Source: Candidatus Moanabacter tarae (GTDB taxonomy: Bacteria > Verrucomicrobiota > Verrucomicrobiia > Opitutales > UBA2987). From it: 64,000 bases of DNA. The stretch spans positions 416,226-480,225 of the forward strand of contig CP029803.1 of assembly GCA_003226295.1 (NCBI GenBank). Reading direction: 5' to 3'. The notes beneath the pieces were generated by a model. It saw nothing but the letters and a program-made list of their open reading frames with translations. It ran no database searches and was not told where the DNA came from. Position 1 is the stretch's first letter. The number at the start of each line of letters is the position of its first letter. Made by a program: the position numbers and the translations under genes. Positions 1 through 9,069 of the stretch are shown here, in pieces.

Positions 1-1
1 T

Positions 2-172
2 ACGCACCCCGAAGCCTACAAAAAGATTATAGAGGGCCAAACAGAAAGTGCTTCAGAAGAAGTGAACTCAGCCCATTTTAAAATTTGTATGCTCCCTGGC
101 TCGATGGTGCGGCTTGAACTTGGAATGGAACGTTATGTTGAGAATCCTTCCTATTCAGAACCCTGGTCTTGA
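2..172 (+). CDS. C-terminal fragment of an unidentified protein, cut by the window edge
   Basis: An open frame enters from the left edge and stops with TGA at 170-172, giving 56 visible residues that end in the motif YSEPWS. No start is visible. The composition is that of a normal soluble protein (charged helix, then a beta-like MVRLELGMERY segment), and the strand matches the next two genes. I do not recognise the family and there is too little sequence to assign a function. It is real coding sequence with moderate confidence, because the frame is clean and ends shortly before a spacer of about 300 bases. Confidence 0.5.
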   Translation, partial: THPEAYKKIIEGQTESASEEVNSAHFKICMLPGSMVRLELGMERYVENPSYSEPWS

Positions 173-479
173 TTTGATATCTTCGCAATATCCAACGGCT
201 TTCTTGCGTAGCTACGAATCTTAACCAAATATTTCTGGTCTCAACTAGAGAATTTGTTTGGTAGAGACATAGTGCAAAGAATCCCAGTTTCCAAATTAGG
301 GAAAAGACTAAGCACGCCTGGGTTCATGCCAAATTCTAGCATCAATGCTCAACTTTCCGTTTCCAACTTTAAATCTCTAAAATTGTATCTCGGATAGAAT
401 GATGTGAGTAAGATAATCGGAGTTTTTCAACTTACTAATTATTAATCATTTATAGTATAACAATATCAATAAACCTAGT
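173..479. other. Intergenic spacer, no gene seen
   Basis: About 307 bases between the truncated first gene and the oxidoreductase at 480. It is AT-rich, especially over the last 60 bases, which fits a promoter region for the downstream gene. I could not point to a convincing -35/-10 pair. No RNA gene or extended hairpin was seen. Confidence 0.4.
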
Positions 480-1553
480 ATGTCTCATAAGACTATCCGT
501 TTCGCTCAGATTAGTTTCTGGTTTGGCCACGCCAACGGTATTTGTGCCGCCGCCCAACGCCACCCGAACGTAGAATTAGTTTGCATTTGGGATGATGAGC
601 CGGAACGTGGTCGCCGGGCAGCCGCCAAATTCGGGGTAGGATACATTGATTCGTTGAGTGAATTACTACAACGGGAAGATATCGATGCGGTTGGGATCTG
701 TTCCCCCACTCATGAGCATGCGGAGCACATCATTGCTGCTGCTGAGTCTGGCAAGCACTGTTTGGTGGAGAAGCCCTTCACTCGAACTTTGGCTGAGGCT
801 GATAGTGCCATCCAGGTCGCCGAGACCCACCAAGTCCAGGTCATGCCTGTTTACAACCTTCAGTTTACGCCGGCAAACCAGAAGATGAAGGAGTTTGTCG
901 AGAACGACACCCTCGGACCCATATATCAGGTACGTCGTCGCCACGGCCATCGCGAATACACAAAGAATGGGTTCGATGCTCAACGTGTTATGAATGACTC
1001 GGATTGGCCTTGGAAGGACGGTGATGTCGAAGGGAGACGCTCCCTTTATCACGCAGGTTCCCACACGGTTTACTGGATGCTGTGGATGTTTGGCGTCCCA
1101 GAAGTTGTGGTCTCCCTAGGTGGTACGCGTTTGGCTGGGATGCCTGAAGAAGACAACAATGTAGCAGTCTTTCGCTATGACAACGGAATGCTGGTTACAC
1201 TCCACACGAGTGAGACCGAAACCGCTGCGTTACTCGCCACGGAGCTCTATGGTCAGAAAGGAGCTCTGATTCAGACGCGTGGGGATGGTCCTTCTACCTG
1301 GGCTAACCAGGGTGAAGCTGGGGCCTTAATGCACTACGAGGAAGCGATTCGTCGGTGGTTGCCTGTCCCAGGGATATCACGCCAGTTCCAGCCTGAAGGT
1401 TCCTGTCCTAACATCCGCTTCTTCGACTCCCTAGTTACCGGGACTCCGACCCCTATAACAATGTATGACGGTCGCCGTTGCATGCGGGTGCTGGCTGCTG
1501 CAGAAAGGGCCGATCGGGAGAAACGCCAAGTGGAACTAGTGGAGATCGAATAA
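480..1553 (+). CDS. Gfo/Idh/MocA family NAD(P)-dependent oxidoreductase
   Basis: A 357-residue protein with an N-terminal Rossmann domain (about 1-125) and a C-terminal alpha/beta substrate domain. The family motif EKP is intact at residues 97-99; its lysine is the usual catalytic and nicotinamide-site residue. The dinucleotide loop is atypical: the region that usually reads GxGxxG here reads ISFWFGHANG. Members oxidise or reduce sugars, inositols and related polyols in the cytoplasm; the substrate cannot be told from sequence. The PhyH gene at 1630 follows on the same strand after 76 bases, so they may be co-transcribed. The start is the first ATG, preceded by an AT-rich leader without a strong ribosome site. 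Confidence 0.9.
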   Translation: MSHKTIRFAQISFWFGHANGICAAAQRHPNVELVCIWDDEPERGRRAAAKFGVGYIDSLSELLQREDIDAVGICSPTHEHAEHIIAAAESGKHCLVEKPFTRTLAEADSAIQVAETHQVQVMPVYNLQFTPANQKMKEFVENDTLGPIYQVRRRHGHREYTKNGFDAQRVMNDSDWPWKDGDVEGRRSLYHAGSHTVYWMLWMFGVPEVVVSLGGTRLAGMPEEDNNVAVFRYDNGMLVTLHTSETETAALLATELYGQKGALIQTRGDGPSTWANQGEAGALMHYEEAIRRWLPVPGISRQFQPEGSCPNIRFFDSLVTGTPTPITMYDGRRCMRVLAAAERADREKRQVELVEIE

Positions 1554-1629
1554 GGATTTACAGGTGATCATAGATACGTTTTTCTAGTCCCCTAAAGACC
1601 CTCTTTAGTCTGAGTAAGAAAGCAATTTG

Positions 1630-2427
1630 ATGAGTGGAACTATTCCAGACCATCCTAGTGTTTCTGAACGTTTCTTTTTCGACAATTATGGCTATTTATT
1701 ATTAGAGGATTTTCTGTCCAATGATTTGGTTGCGACGCTGATTCAAGCTTTGGAAAAGACCATTTCAAAGCGCCGTACGCCGGGGTTTAAGCGAGATATT
1801 GAACCTGCCTTTCCGGATCAGCTGGACAGTAATAATAGTCGAGTTTTCCACTTGCTTGATGAGGACCCGGTCTTCTTACAAATGCTCGATTATCAACCTA
1901 TGTTAGAATATGTTCATGGGTTGTTTAATGAGATGCCTCATCTTCACAGTACCGACGCCTTTTACGAGGTGGTGCCGGGCAAACACCACGGAAGAGGTTG
2001 GCATATCGATGGGATTCAGTCCGGTTTTCGCAACTTCAAGCCTCATATCCCTTTCCTCCAGTTTAAGGTTGGGTATATCCTAAGTGATTTGAGCGTTCCC
2101 GACCAGGGTAATTTGACTGTGATTCCGGGTAGTCATAAATCCTTGTGTGAGCCGGATGCGGACGATCTTAGCAATCCGGAGTTATTGGTTGGTGCCAAAC
2201 AAATATGTGGTCCCCCGGGAACAGCGGTAATCTTCCATAATGCTCTGTGGCACATGGCTGGGCCTTTTACTCACTCGGGTGGTCGGCGGGTGATGCTTTA
2301 TTACGGTTATGAGCATCCATGGATGTTGGCTTGTGCTGAGCAGTGGCGCTACCCGGAAGAATTTTATCGTGACCTAGGTCCTGTCCAGCGCAAGTTCTTT
2401 CACGATTTTGTCTTTGAATCGACCTAG
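1630..2427 (+). CDS. PhyH-family Fe(II)/2-oxoglutarate dioxygenase (HxD type)
   Basis: A 265-residue protein of the phytanoyl-CoA dioxygenase family (double-stranded beta-helix). The iron triad is visible: H125-x-D127 in GWHIDG and the distal His near residue 208 in ALWHMAG. The 2-oxoglutarate-binding arginine is R219 or R220. VIPGSHKS is the typical loop before the second half of the barrel. Such enzymes hydroxylate or demethylate small molecules using O2 and 2-oxoglutarate; the substrate is unknown. A TTG lies directly before the ATG; I chose the ATG. The gene follows the Gfo/Idh/MocA gene on the same strand. Confidence 0.88.
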   Translation: MSGTIPDHPSVSERFFFDNYGYLLLEDFLSNDLVATLIQALEKTISKRRTPGFKRDIEPAFPDQLDSNNSRVFHLLDEDPVFLQMLDYQPMLEYVHGLFNEMPHLHSTDAFYEVVPGKHHGRGWHIDGIQSGFRNFKPHIPFLQFKVGYILSDLSVPDQGNLTVIPGSHKSLCEPDADDLSNPELLVGAKQICGPPGTAVIFHNALWHMAGPFTHSGGRRVMLYYGYEHPWMLACAEQWRYPEEFYRDLGPVQRKFFHDFVFEST

Positions 2428-2804
2428 TCTTGTCGTGACTGAGACTAACTTACGTCTAATTGTTAAATAGGCAAAACACGCATTTGGTTCAATTCATTGC
2501 GAGTAAGCGCGTTACGATATTTTTGATGAGGCAATCCTATTATATGAATTATAAAGCATTTGAAGGTAAAATGCTGCGTCTTATCAATTAAACTCTGCAC
2601 ATGAAATAGTTGGGACCTTCTTGTGATCATTAGATATGCAGGGGCAAAGTTAGGCTGGGTTCTTACCAAGATGGCAAGAATTTCGGGCTGAAGGGTTTAC
2701 TCTTCGTCTATTCATCGTTGTCCTCGTGCAAACGTCTTCAAAATTAATGCTATTTTAGGGGATTGAGGTTTAAAAGGTACATTAGACTCAGGTTCTAAGG
2801 TTTC
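2428..2804. other. Convergent intergenic region, no gene seen
   Basis: A 377-base spacer between the end of the plus-strand PhyH gene and the end of the minus-strand propeller gene. A 68-codon frame on the minus strand (2463-2669) has no recognisable features and low-complexity composition; I do not call it. Transcription from both sides should terminate here, but I saw no strong GC-rich hairpin with a T tract. Confidence 0.4.
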
Positions 2805-3791
2805 TCAAATCGTTGTTGCTGAGAGAATTCGATAATGGTTGTCAGCATCACAACATTCGTAAAACAACCTCGACCCGCCTTCATCTAAATCAATGACGCA
2901 CGGTTCCGAAATCATGGAGCTGTCTCTCTGCCCTGGTTCAAGGTCTATGATCGGTTCCCCAACCTTTTTCCAATTCAGACCGTCTTTTGAAGTTGCGGTG
3001 AATACACCTCCCTGGATCGTCTCGCTCCATCCTGAGTAATACATCCGATATGAACCATCACGCAGACGAATTATTTCTGGAGCATAGACTGAGAAGGTTT
3101 CACGGTCCGTTTCCTGTGCGATTCGTATACCGGGTTCTTCTTCAAAATTCAACCCATCGTCGGAAAGAGCGCTGATGATGTGATTTCCGACGCCTAAGCC
3201 AGCCTTGAAAGGGAAGGAGTAACGGTGGAAATACATTCGGTAAGCTATTCCTCCTGCCTGTTCGATATAAATTACGCGCGGAGTACCGTAAGACCAGTTT
3301 CCTTTACCAAATCGTATTCCCGCCTCGGGTATCCAGTCCAACCCATCGTCTGATAAAGCACTTAGAATCGTGGTTGGCTTGGGCGCAGCTCCAAAGCGTT
3401 GATTAGCAGGTGGCACTCCAGCCCGGGCCTCAAAATACATCCTATAGCCACCATCTTTAAGAGGGATTACATCTGGACATAAAGTTCGAGCTGAAGCATT
3501 CGGTGGAAACAGGTCGACCCTTACCCCAGGTTCCTTATGCCAAGTAACAGCATTCTCTGAAAATGCGCTTAGAATATAGCCTAGCGCATCCGGGTCTCTC
3601 CGTGCTGGTCCCAAACCCGTATAGTACATCCGGTATCCCCCCGAGGGGAGATGGATTACATTCGGTGTTAATATCCGCTCGGAGTCCAGTGGATTATCCA
3701 GGTCAATCGCGATCTCCGGATCCTTCACGAAATCAGTGCCAGGATCCAGTTCATGGTAATGTACAGAGGTCAGTAGCTCGGTTTTATCCAT
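2805..3791 (-). CDS. Five-bladed beta-propeller protein, GH43/GH32-like (glycosidase-like)
   Basis: A 328-residue protein built from five regular blades. Each carries a P-x-x-I-x-L-x-x-G-G-Y-R-M-Y-Y type strand pair, at about residues 43-57, 106-120, 171-188, 238-252 and 297-311. Between them sit SALSDDGL-type turns (about 76-84, 144-152, 207-214, 267-272). This architecture matches the arabinanase/levansucrase/invertase superfamily (GH32, GH43, GH62, GH130-like). I could not place catalytic acids with confidence, so glycosidase or phosphorylase activity is only likely. No signal peptide is seen. It is the last gene of a minus-strand run (PhyH, TauD-like, TIM barrel, propeller) and may act on the same carbohydrate. 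Confidence 0.8.
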   Translation of the reverse strand: MDKTELLTSVHYHELDPGTDFVKDPEIAIDLDNPLDSERILTPNVIHLPSGGYRMYYTGLGPARRDPDALGYILSAFSENAVTWHKEPGVRVDLFPPNASARTLCPDVIPLKDGGYRMYFEARAGVPPANQRFGAAPKPTTILSALSDDGLDWIPEAGIRFGKGNWSYGTPRVIYIEQAGGIAYRMYFHRYSFPFKAGLGVGNHIISALSDDGLNFEEEPGIRIAQETDRETFSVYAPEIIRLRDGSYRMYYSGWSETIQGGVFTATSKDGLNWKKVGEPIIDLEPGQRDSSMISEPCVIDLDEGGSRLFYECCDADNHYRILSATTI

Positions 3792-3964
3792 CTGCTTCCC
3801 TTAGGGTACAATAAGGATTGTGAAAGTTTCAGGGGGGCCAGAGAAAGGACACAGGAAATCCGTCTAGCTATTATCTTGATCGGGATTAATGAATGTGTCG
3901 AAGCCTTAGTGGCCTAATCGCGCTTCCAATCGGGAGGAATCGTAGCATTTGTTTTACTAACTCC

Positions 3965-5368
3965 TTAATAGGTAGCACGCCACGTTTGGCCTACTGCGTC
4001 GAGTTTAGCGTCGCTGAGATAGCCGTATCTATTGATCCAGGCTCCGTCTACATCGCTCTCAGCGACAAGTTTGAAGCGACGTAAGAAATCGTCGTATGGA
4101 CCGTAACCGTGGATCAATGGTGTTAACAGAGTGCTGTCATCTACTTCGCCACGCACCTGCTTTATCCGCCTTCTCTGACAGTCATCGTCAATGGGATGTG
4201 GCTCGTGTGGCTCAGGATACCTGAAGTCGCTTAATTGGGTCGCACGAATTTCATCACCTATGTCGAAAAGATGCCCCAAGGCCTTTACTAGGACGGCCTC
4301 ATCCAATCCGGGGTTTCGTTCCATTAATACCCGTCCCCAAAACTCAACCATGACGGCCCAATGCATAGTGTATAGCTTAGGAGATACGGCATCCAGATAA
4401 GTCCCGGAACGAGTGAAGTCAAAACCCGTAAATAGCGTCAACGGTGTCATGAATGCGTTAGCCGAAAGTTCTTTATCCGGTCCGTACATTCTCAGTGTTT
4501 GTCGCCAGTGATTTAGTAAGTCGAGCGACAGATCTGCCTTGAGCCGTAGCCAGTCCAGCACACCTGGGAATCGGCGCAGCCAAAGGGTCTCACTTATACG
4601 TCCTCGGTTTGGACCGACCCAATCAAAAAGATCACGGTTTCGAAGTTTGCCATTTAGGTAGGTATAGAAGGCTCCTACCTCGGATCGGATGCGGGTGAAG
4701 TCAAAGCCGGAATTTACCGCCCAAGTTTCGACGTGAGACCCGAAGTCTTGAAAGGCTTCATCTAGTTTGTAGCATGGGTACTCTGGCCAGTCAGGACGAA
4801 AACCTGTGATCTTTGGATATTGTTCCAGAAGATCACGCACATAGGCACGATTGTAGTCACGAATTTCTGGGCTCGCCAGACTGCCGGTTTCGGCCATGCG
4901 ATCGGGTCGAGATCCGTCAGGTAGTTTTGGGACATCCTCAATGCGCAGGTTTGAAGGTGTAGCGGCGCTGAGCTGAAAATAAACTTTTATTCCGCGGTCC
5001 AGAGCAGCATCGATAAATTGACCAATGAGTGGTCCAAATTCTTCAGTCAAATTGTTAGTTTGTTTTGGTTTATAGGGAGTACCAGAATATAATTTTTCAT
5101 TGGGATAATAGCTGGGGGCTCCGCGTACCCAAAGACCTTTTTTGCCCCAGAGTGTCCTGTCAAATAGGCGGGGGCTGGACCCTGCATCAGAGGGTGGTTG
5201 GTAAGATCCAATTCCCGGTTCAGAGGGTGCTGTCACCGTTGGATTGAGGGCCACCATAGAGGCCCCTGCCCGTTGTGTAATATTATGGAGAACCCCGTCT
5301 ATACCTTCGTTAATGATGAAGTCTGCTAATACCGTTATTCCCAATGGGCGGGTGGATTCCATAGTCAT
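3965..5368 (-). CDS. TIM-barrel glycosidase-like protein of unknown specificity
   Basis: A 467-residue protein with alternating strand and helix segments typical of a (beta/alpha)8 barrel. Examples are GIKVYFQLS at about residues 126-134 and ITGFRPDWPEYPCY at about 187-200, where D193 and E196 sit at the end of a strand as catalytic acids often do. Similar barrels occur in glycoside-hydrolase-like families that act on polysaccharides, but I cannot assign a GH family. No signal peptide is apparent, so it is probably cytoplasmic. It lies 53 bases downstream of the TauD-like gene and upstream of the propeller gene. The start could be M1 or M3. Confidence 0.75.
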   Translation of the reverse strand: MTMESTRPLGITVLADFIINEGIDGVLHNITQRAGASMVALNPTVTAPSEPGIGSYQPPSDAGSSPRLFDRTLWGKKGLWVRGAPSYYPNEKLYSGTPYKPKQTNNLTEEFGPLIGQFIDAALDRGIKVYFQLSAATPSNLRIEDVPKLPDGSRPDRMAETGSLASPEIRDYNRAYVRDLLEQYPKITGFRPDWPEYPCYKLDEAFQDFGSHVETWAVNSGFDFTRIRSEVGAFYTYLNGKLRNRDLFDWVGPNRGRISETLWLRRFPGVLDWLRLKADLSLDLLNHWRQTLRMYGPDKELSANAFMTPLTLFTGFDFTRSGTYLDAVSPKLYTMHWAVMVEFWGRVLMERNPGLDEAVLVKALGHLFDIGDEIRATQLSDFRYPEPHEPHPIDDDCQRRRIKQVRGEVDDSTLLTPLIHGYGPYDDFLRRFKLVAESDVDGAWINRYGYLSDAKLDAVGQTWRATY

Positions 5369-5421
5369 TATTTTTTATTCTTCTATCATGTCGGGACTTT
5401 GAGTACGACGATTTAATTGGG

Positions 5422-6486
5422 CTAAATAGAGGGGACCCCATCTGCACGTCGAAGGTGGGGATCACGGTTCTTCCCCTCTAGGACCTCCTTTGCTGTCCAC
5501 CCCAGCTGGCCGTGGCGGATGGCGCCGTAACGAATCCGAGCTTCGTCCCAAAAAGACCGAACATTGGGCAGATCCAACCAGATGCGTAGGAGTACGCGTT
5601 TTTTCGCTTCTTCTTCGATCTCAGCAAATCCATCTCGTCCGTGAAAGGTCGTATAGTTATTCCAAAAAGCGATCGTTCCTGGTTCGAGGGAGAAGGCATG
5701 AGAATTCGCCGCGGCTGTTTTTTCAATAAAGTCGAAGATTTTAACTTCTTCGTTATTTAATTCCACCCCTGCCTCCGTCATGCCTTTTTTAATCCATCCC
5801 GCATTGAACCGGCAGGTCACAGTTTTACCCTTGATGCTCCATGCAGGCACCCTAAACTCTGAATGCGAACTCTCGCTCGGATGTTTATCTCTCCGACTCC
5901 AGAAGTAACCTTTCTCGAGTTGCGGAAGATACTCGGGATGGTTACTGAGGATCTCATTGTAGACGGTCATAGAACTGGCTACTAGGCTTTTCGGATCGTC
6001 GGGGGCTTGATGGGTACAGAATAACCCTACGCAGTCTGTTAGGTCGGCGTGAAGGGATACCGGAGATGGTTTCCCAAGAATCCCCGCCCCGTTCTTTGGA
6101 GCTAGATCACCATCTGTAATATAGTGTATTAGTCCGACCTCAACGTTTTGGGTAATCCCTATTCCCAAATGGGAGCAAAGGCCCCAATAAAGCTTCTCTA
6201 AGTCCTCGTAGGAATAATCAATAGGCACTCCGCTGAGGGTTGCAATTCCTCGCCCATCACGAATTTCAGAAAGTAGATCCTTAAGGATTTTCGCAAATGA
6301 AGGTAGGGGAAAATCTTCTTTTCTAATCTCTCCAAATGCTAGTCCACGCATCTTAACACCTTTCAGTGCTCGGTCCAGCTCCTCAGCGTGATCCTGGGTT
6401 ACTTCAAATTGCCAAGACCGGTCAATATCTAGGTCTTCTGGTCGCCATGCGCTACGATCTTTCACAGCTAACCATTTCTCTGTCAT
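5422..6486 (-). CDS. TauD/TfdA-family Fe(II)/2-oxoglutarate dioxygenase
   Basis: A 354-residue protein with the TauD/TfdA signature: H146-x-D148 (SLHADLTD), a distal His at about 282 (TTFHGRDGF) and the 2-oxoglutarate arginine near 297-301 (KRVLLRIW). This family, including taurine dioxygenase and clavaminate-synthase-like enzymes, hydroxylates sulfonates, quaternary amines and amino-acid derivatives. The GIATLSGVPID segment at about 80-90 matches the family N-terminal region. It is the only non-PhyH 2OG oxygenase in the window and lies between a PhyH gene (162 bases upstream) and the TIM-barrel gene (53 bases downstream), which suggests one pathway. The substrate is unknown. Confidence 0.88.
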   Translation of the reverse strand: MTEKWLAVKDRSAWRPEDLDIDRSWQFEVTQDHAEELDRALKGVKMRGLAFGEIRKEDFPLPSFAKILKDLLSEIRDGRGIATLSGVPIDYSYEDLEKLYWGLCSHLGIGITQNVEVGLIHYITDGDLAPKNGAGILGKPSPVSLHADLTDCVGLFCTHQAPDDPKSLVASSMTVYNEILSNHPEYLPQLEKGYFWSRRDKHPSESSHSEFRVPAWSIKGKTVTCRFNAGWIKKGMTEAGVELNNEEVKIFDFIEKTAAANSHAFSLEPGTIAFWNNYTTFHGRDGFAEIEEEAKKRVLLRIWLDLPNVRSFWDEARIRYGAIRHGQLGWTAKEVLEGKNRDPHLRRADGVPSI

Positions 6487-6647
6487 TTTATCTACATTCT
6501 AATTCCAATTGCATTTAGTTGCTTTACAAAGTTCGAAGGGTGTAGCGATGAGCGGAACACTTTGAATTGGTAGAAAACATACCTTGTCCCTTGTTAAAAA
6601 ATATTATCGAAGACCCTAGAGACTGAGATCCAAATAGATTCTTTAGC

Positions 6648-7460
6648 TTAAGGTTGATGATCGGTATTGATTGGTGGTTCGTCGTTAGCAATAAAGCGCT
6701 CAATGGAGTTGACAGTGGAAGTGGAGGAGTCCTTTCGGGGGCGGAAATCTCTCTGCCAAACCTCACGAAAATAGGCTTGTTTTTCACGAGGTAAAGATTG
6801 CAGAACGACCGGGGGAATATTAAGACGATGCCAGTGGGTGCTAAGATGTGAATAGGCGTGGAGAATTGTTACTCGGGGTGTATTGCGGTTCCAAACAGGT
6901 CCTGCGTGACATAGATTCTCGGTAAAAAATACAGCGCTCCCTGCTGGGCAGGCGTAGGTGGTTAAGAAGGGACTGCGCTTATCGTTATCGAGGGAAAGAT
7001 GATCTGGATGGGTGTCGAATTCCGATTTGTGACTGCCGACAAGGAAGTGCGTACTCTGATCTTCCATAGAGATGTCGGTCAATTCGAAGATCACTCGGAC
7101 CATTCCCGCGTGAATCCGGCCGTTTTTTACCCGATAGCCAAAAATAGGATCGGCTTGCCTAGGGCCACCCCCGTGAAGGGGACCGTGTTCCTCGCCCTTG
7201 CAGCGCCATACACAACTGGGACTCTCGAGGCGAATGTCCGGTCCAATGACTTCGTGGAGGACGTCAATTACTTGAGGATGGTCGATGAGCAGACTGGCTG
7301 GCCCCCCGGGCACAGCACGGTGCTGGGGGGGGAGGGATTGGGGATCATGCTTTATTCGATCTACCTGTTCAAGAATGGCAGCTACCTCCATTGGCTTAAG
7401 AATTGCCGGGCGTACCAGGAAGCCTGTTAAGTCGAAACGAAAGCGTTCTTCTTCGGTCAT
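6648..7460 (-). CDS. PhyH-like protein with HxG in place of the HxD iron motif (clade A)
   Basis: A PhyH-fold protein of 270 residues from the ATG at 7460. This start matches the N-terminus of the two related proteins (MTEEERFRFD here); an in-frame ATG lies four codons upstream. The first iron-binding motif reads L-H96-G-G98-G, so glycine stands where all HxD relatives here have aspartate. The distal His is H185 (FTENLCHAG) and the 2OG arginine is R196. The same substitution (Ala or Gly for Asp) opens a halide site in Fe/2OG halogenases such as SyrB2 and WelO5. A glutamate four residues before the distal His is shared by the three HxG proteins and might instead serve as a ligand. The gene heads the minus-strand run with the TauD-like gene. 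Confidence 0.85.
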   Translation of the reverse strand: MTEEERFRFDLTGFLVRPAILKPMEVAAILEQVDRIKHDPQSLPPQHRAVPGGPASLLIDHPQVIDVLHEVIGPDIRLESPSCVWRCKGEEHGPLHGGGPRQADPIFGYRVKNGRIHAGMVRVIFELTDISMEDQSTHFLVGSHKSEFDTHPDHLSLDNDKRSPFLTTYACPAGSAVFFTENLCHAGPVWNRNTPRVTILHAYSHLSTHWHRLNIPPVVLQSLPREKQAYFREVWQRDFRPRKDSSTSTVNSIERFIANDEPPINTDHQP

Positions 7461-7714
7461 AGACATTTCCAAATAACCTTCTAATCAAGCCAATTTGTCA
7501 AACCGTACTTATGCCTATAATTACATTTCTAATTTCTCAGCGGCGTTGCGTTCGAATTCCGATGATTTACTTGTGATATACTTCATGAAATCCTATCAAG
7601 CTGGATTAGAGCCGATACACGGGTTGTTTTTGCCTAGAGGGATGAAGTTACCTATATGAGGTCAGAATTTACCGAGAGGAACTTTCCCTAGTAGCGGCGA
7701 GCCAAAATGCACCG

Positions 7715-8692
7715 TTAAGCACAGGCCGGATGGTTCGAATTCCAGCGGTTGAACGGGCCAGGATCTGGGTCGACAGCGAGGCGATCACGGGCGTCGCGCC
7801 AAGACTGTTCCCACTCAGCAGGATTTCTCAACACGTCTTCAGGATGAGTGCGGCTTCGGGCTACGAAGCCAGGGAAGGCTTCGCGCCCTGTTGCCTGACC
7901 GATGGGATTATACCGTAAATCGAAGCTCCAGCGTACTTCATTGCTTTTATTTGAAAGCGAACCATGGACGATAAGTTTATGGAAGAAAAGTACGTCTCCT
8001 GCCTCCATCGGAATAGGAATGCACGAAGATTTATCAAAATTTTGATCAGGTATTCTAAGGCCGCCAGTTCCTCCAGGGCAGTGGGTTGTCAATCCATCTA
8101 GGTGGCTCCCAGGCACTACTTGAAGGCAGCCATGTTCTTCTCGGGCTGGTGTCAGTGGAAACCACACTGTCAGCATATTCGTTTTGTCGGATTCTGGGCG
8201 GACGACCCCATTGTCCTGATGCCAGCTTGTGGCCCCGAGCATAGGTTGGCCATCTTCAGTTCGGGGAACGAGGCTCTCAGGTGGTTTGATGCGAACGTGT
8301 TGCACCGGATTGGAATAGATTTCTGGACCGATGAAACATTCGACGTAATCTAAAAGATCAGGATCCGTTATGGCCCGAAAAACAGCTGGACCAGCCCAAA
8401 ATGGTGTATCTGGCTCTATGCTACCTGCTTGAGGGAGTGAGAAGTCGAAATACTGGGCATGTATTTTGCGTGTTTCAGCATAGATACGCGTTATGCGATC
8501 ACTGAACGATAGTTCCTCATAGAGCTCAAGAATCTCTTTGGCCTCGTAAAGCTCGTTAGCCAAACGGTTAAGAACCTCGTGGTATTCCCTAATGATTGGG
8601 TTGATAATGCGCTCAACATCGAGAACCTTCTTAACAAGAAGATAGCCCTCCCTCTTGAATTGTTCCATCTGACGATGTGTAAGTCGTGGCAT
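7715..8692 (-). CDS. PhyH-family Fe(II)/2OG dioxygenase, long form (HxD type)
   Basis: A 325-residue protein with the complete PhyH triad: H158-x-D160 (SWHQDNG), distal H243 (LIVHGSLSN) and R254 for 2-oxoglutarate. QVVPGSHLDG is the conserved loop. An N-terminal helical extension (about residues 30-75) makes it longer than most relatives here. It is clearly paralogous to the protein at 35281-36207: both share the helical extension, an IQHVR or VQHVR segment before the iron motif, and the ends RWSFDLRYNP and RWSLDLRYQI. The gene is separated by about 250 bases from the next minus-strand PhyH gene and probably has its own promoter. Confidence 0.88.
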   Translation of the reverse strand: MPRLTHRQMEQFKREGYLLVKKVLDVERIINPIIREYHEVLNRLANELYEAKEILELYEELSFSDRITRIYAETRKIHAQYFDFSLPQAGSIEPDTPFWAGPAVFRAITDPDLLDYVECFIGPEIYSNPVQHVRIKPPESLVPRTEDGQPMLGATSWHQDNGVVRPESDKTNMLTVWFPLTPAREEHGCLQVVPGSHLDGLTTHCPGGTGGLRIPDQNFDKSSCIPIPMEAGDVLFFHKLIVHGSLSNKSNEVRWSFDLRYNPIGQATGREAFPGFVARSRTHPEDVLRNPAEWEQSWRDARDRLAVDPDPGPFNRWNSNHPACA

Positions 8693-9069
8693 GGTAAGTT
8701 TTTCCTAACAGGTGATAACTTGAGTGGCGCCAACAGCTGATAATGTACTTCTATACGTTTCAGTGAAGCGGAAACCTTAGTTACTAAAATTGAATAAGAA
8801 CGAGTGTCAACGGTACGTTTGTCGAACTTCCCAAGACCTTCTAGCCGTCGGGACTTCGAAACTTAGAAAGATTGTAGAGATCTGAAATGTCAGCCTATCG
8901 CCCTTTTATCGGGCTAACAATGTTGGGATTTAAAAGATATTTTACTTTTAAAAAAAGAGTGATCTTTTGTTTTTTTGGAGTCATTGTGCTCGTGCGTCCT
9001 AGTTATTAAATTCACAGTGTGAAAGCCCGAATTTCCATTGAGATTTCAAGTTAGCCGTCAGCTCTGGAA
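8693..9069. other. Divergent intergenic region
   Basis: A 377-base spacer between the starts of a minus-strand and a plus-strand PhyH gene, so it should hold promoters in both directions. Around 8931-8980 it is very AT-rich, with runs of A and T and a loose AAAAGAT/ATCTTTT inverted pair. I could not fix promoter elements by eye. Confidence 0.4.

Noticed and set aside
2463-2669. 68-codon minus-strand frame in the first convergent spacer
   Set aside because: No family features, biased composition, no ribosome site; likely chance.
7733-7745. GGTTCGAATTCC string resembling a tRNA T-arm
   Set aside because: Inside the coding end of a PhyH gene with no matching cloverleaf.
8931-8980. AAAAGAT/ATCTTTT inverted pair followed by a T run, terminator-like
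   Set aside because: It lies in a divergent promoter region where no transcript should end, the loop is long and the stem is all weak pairs.
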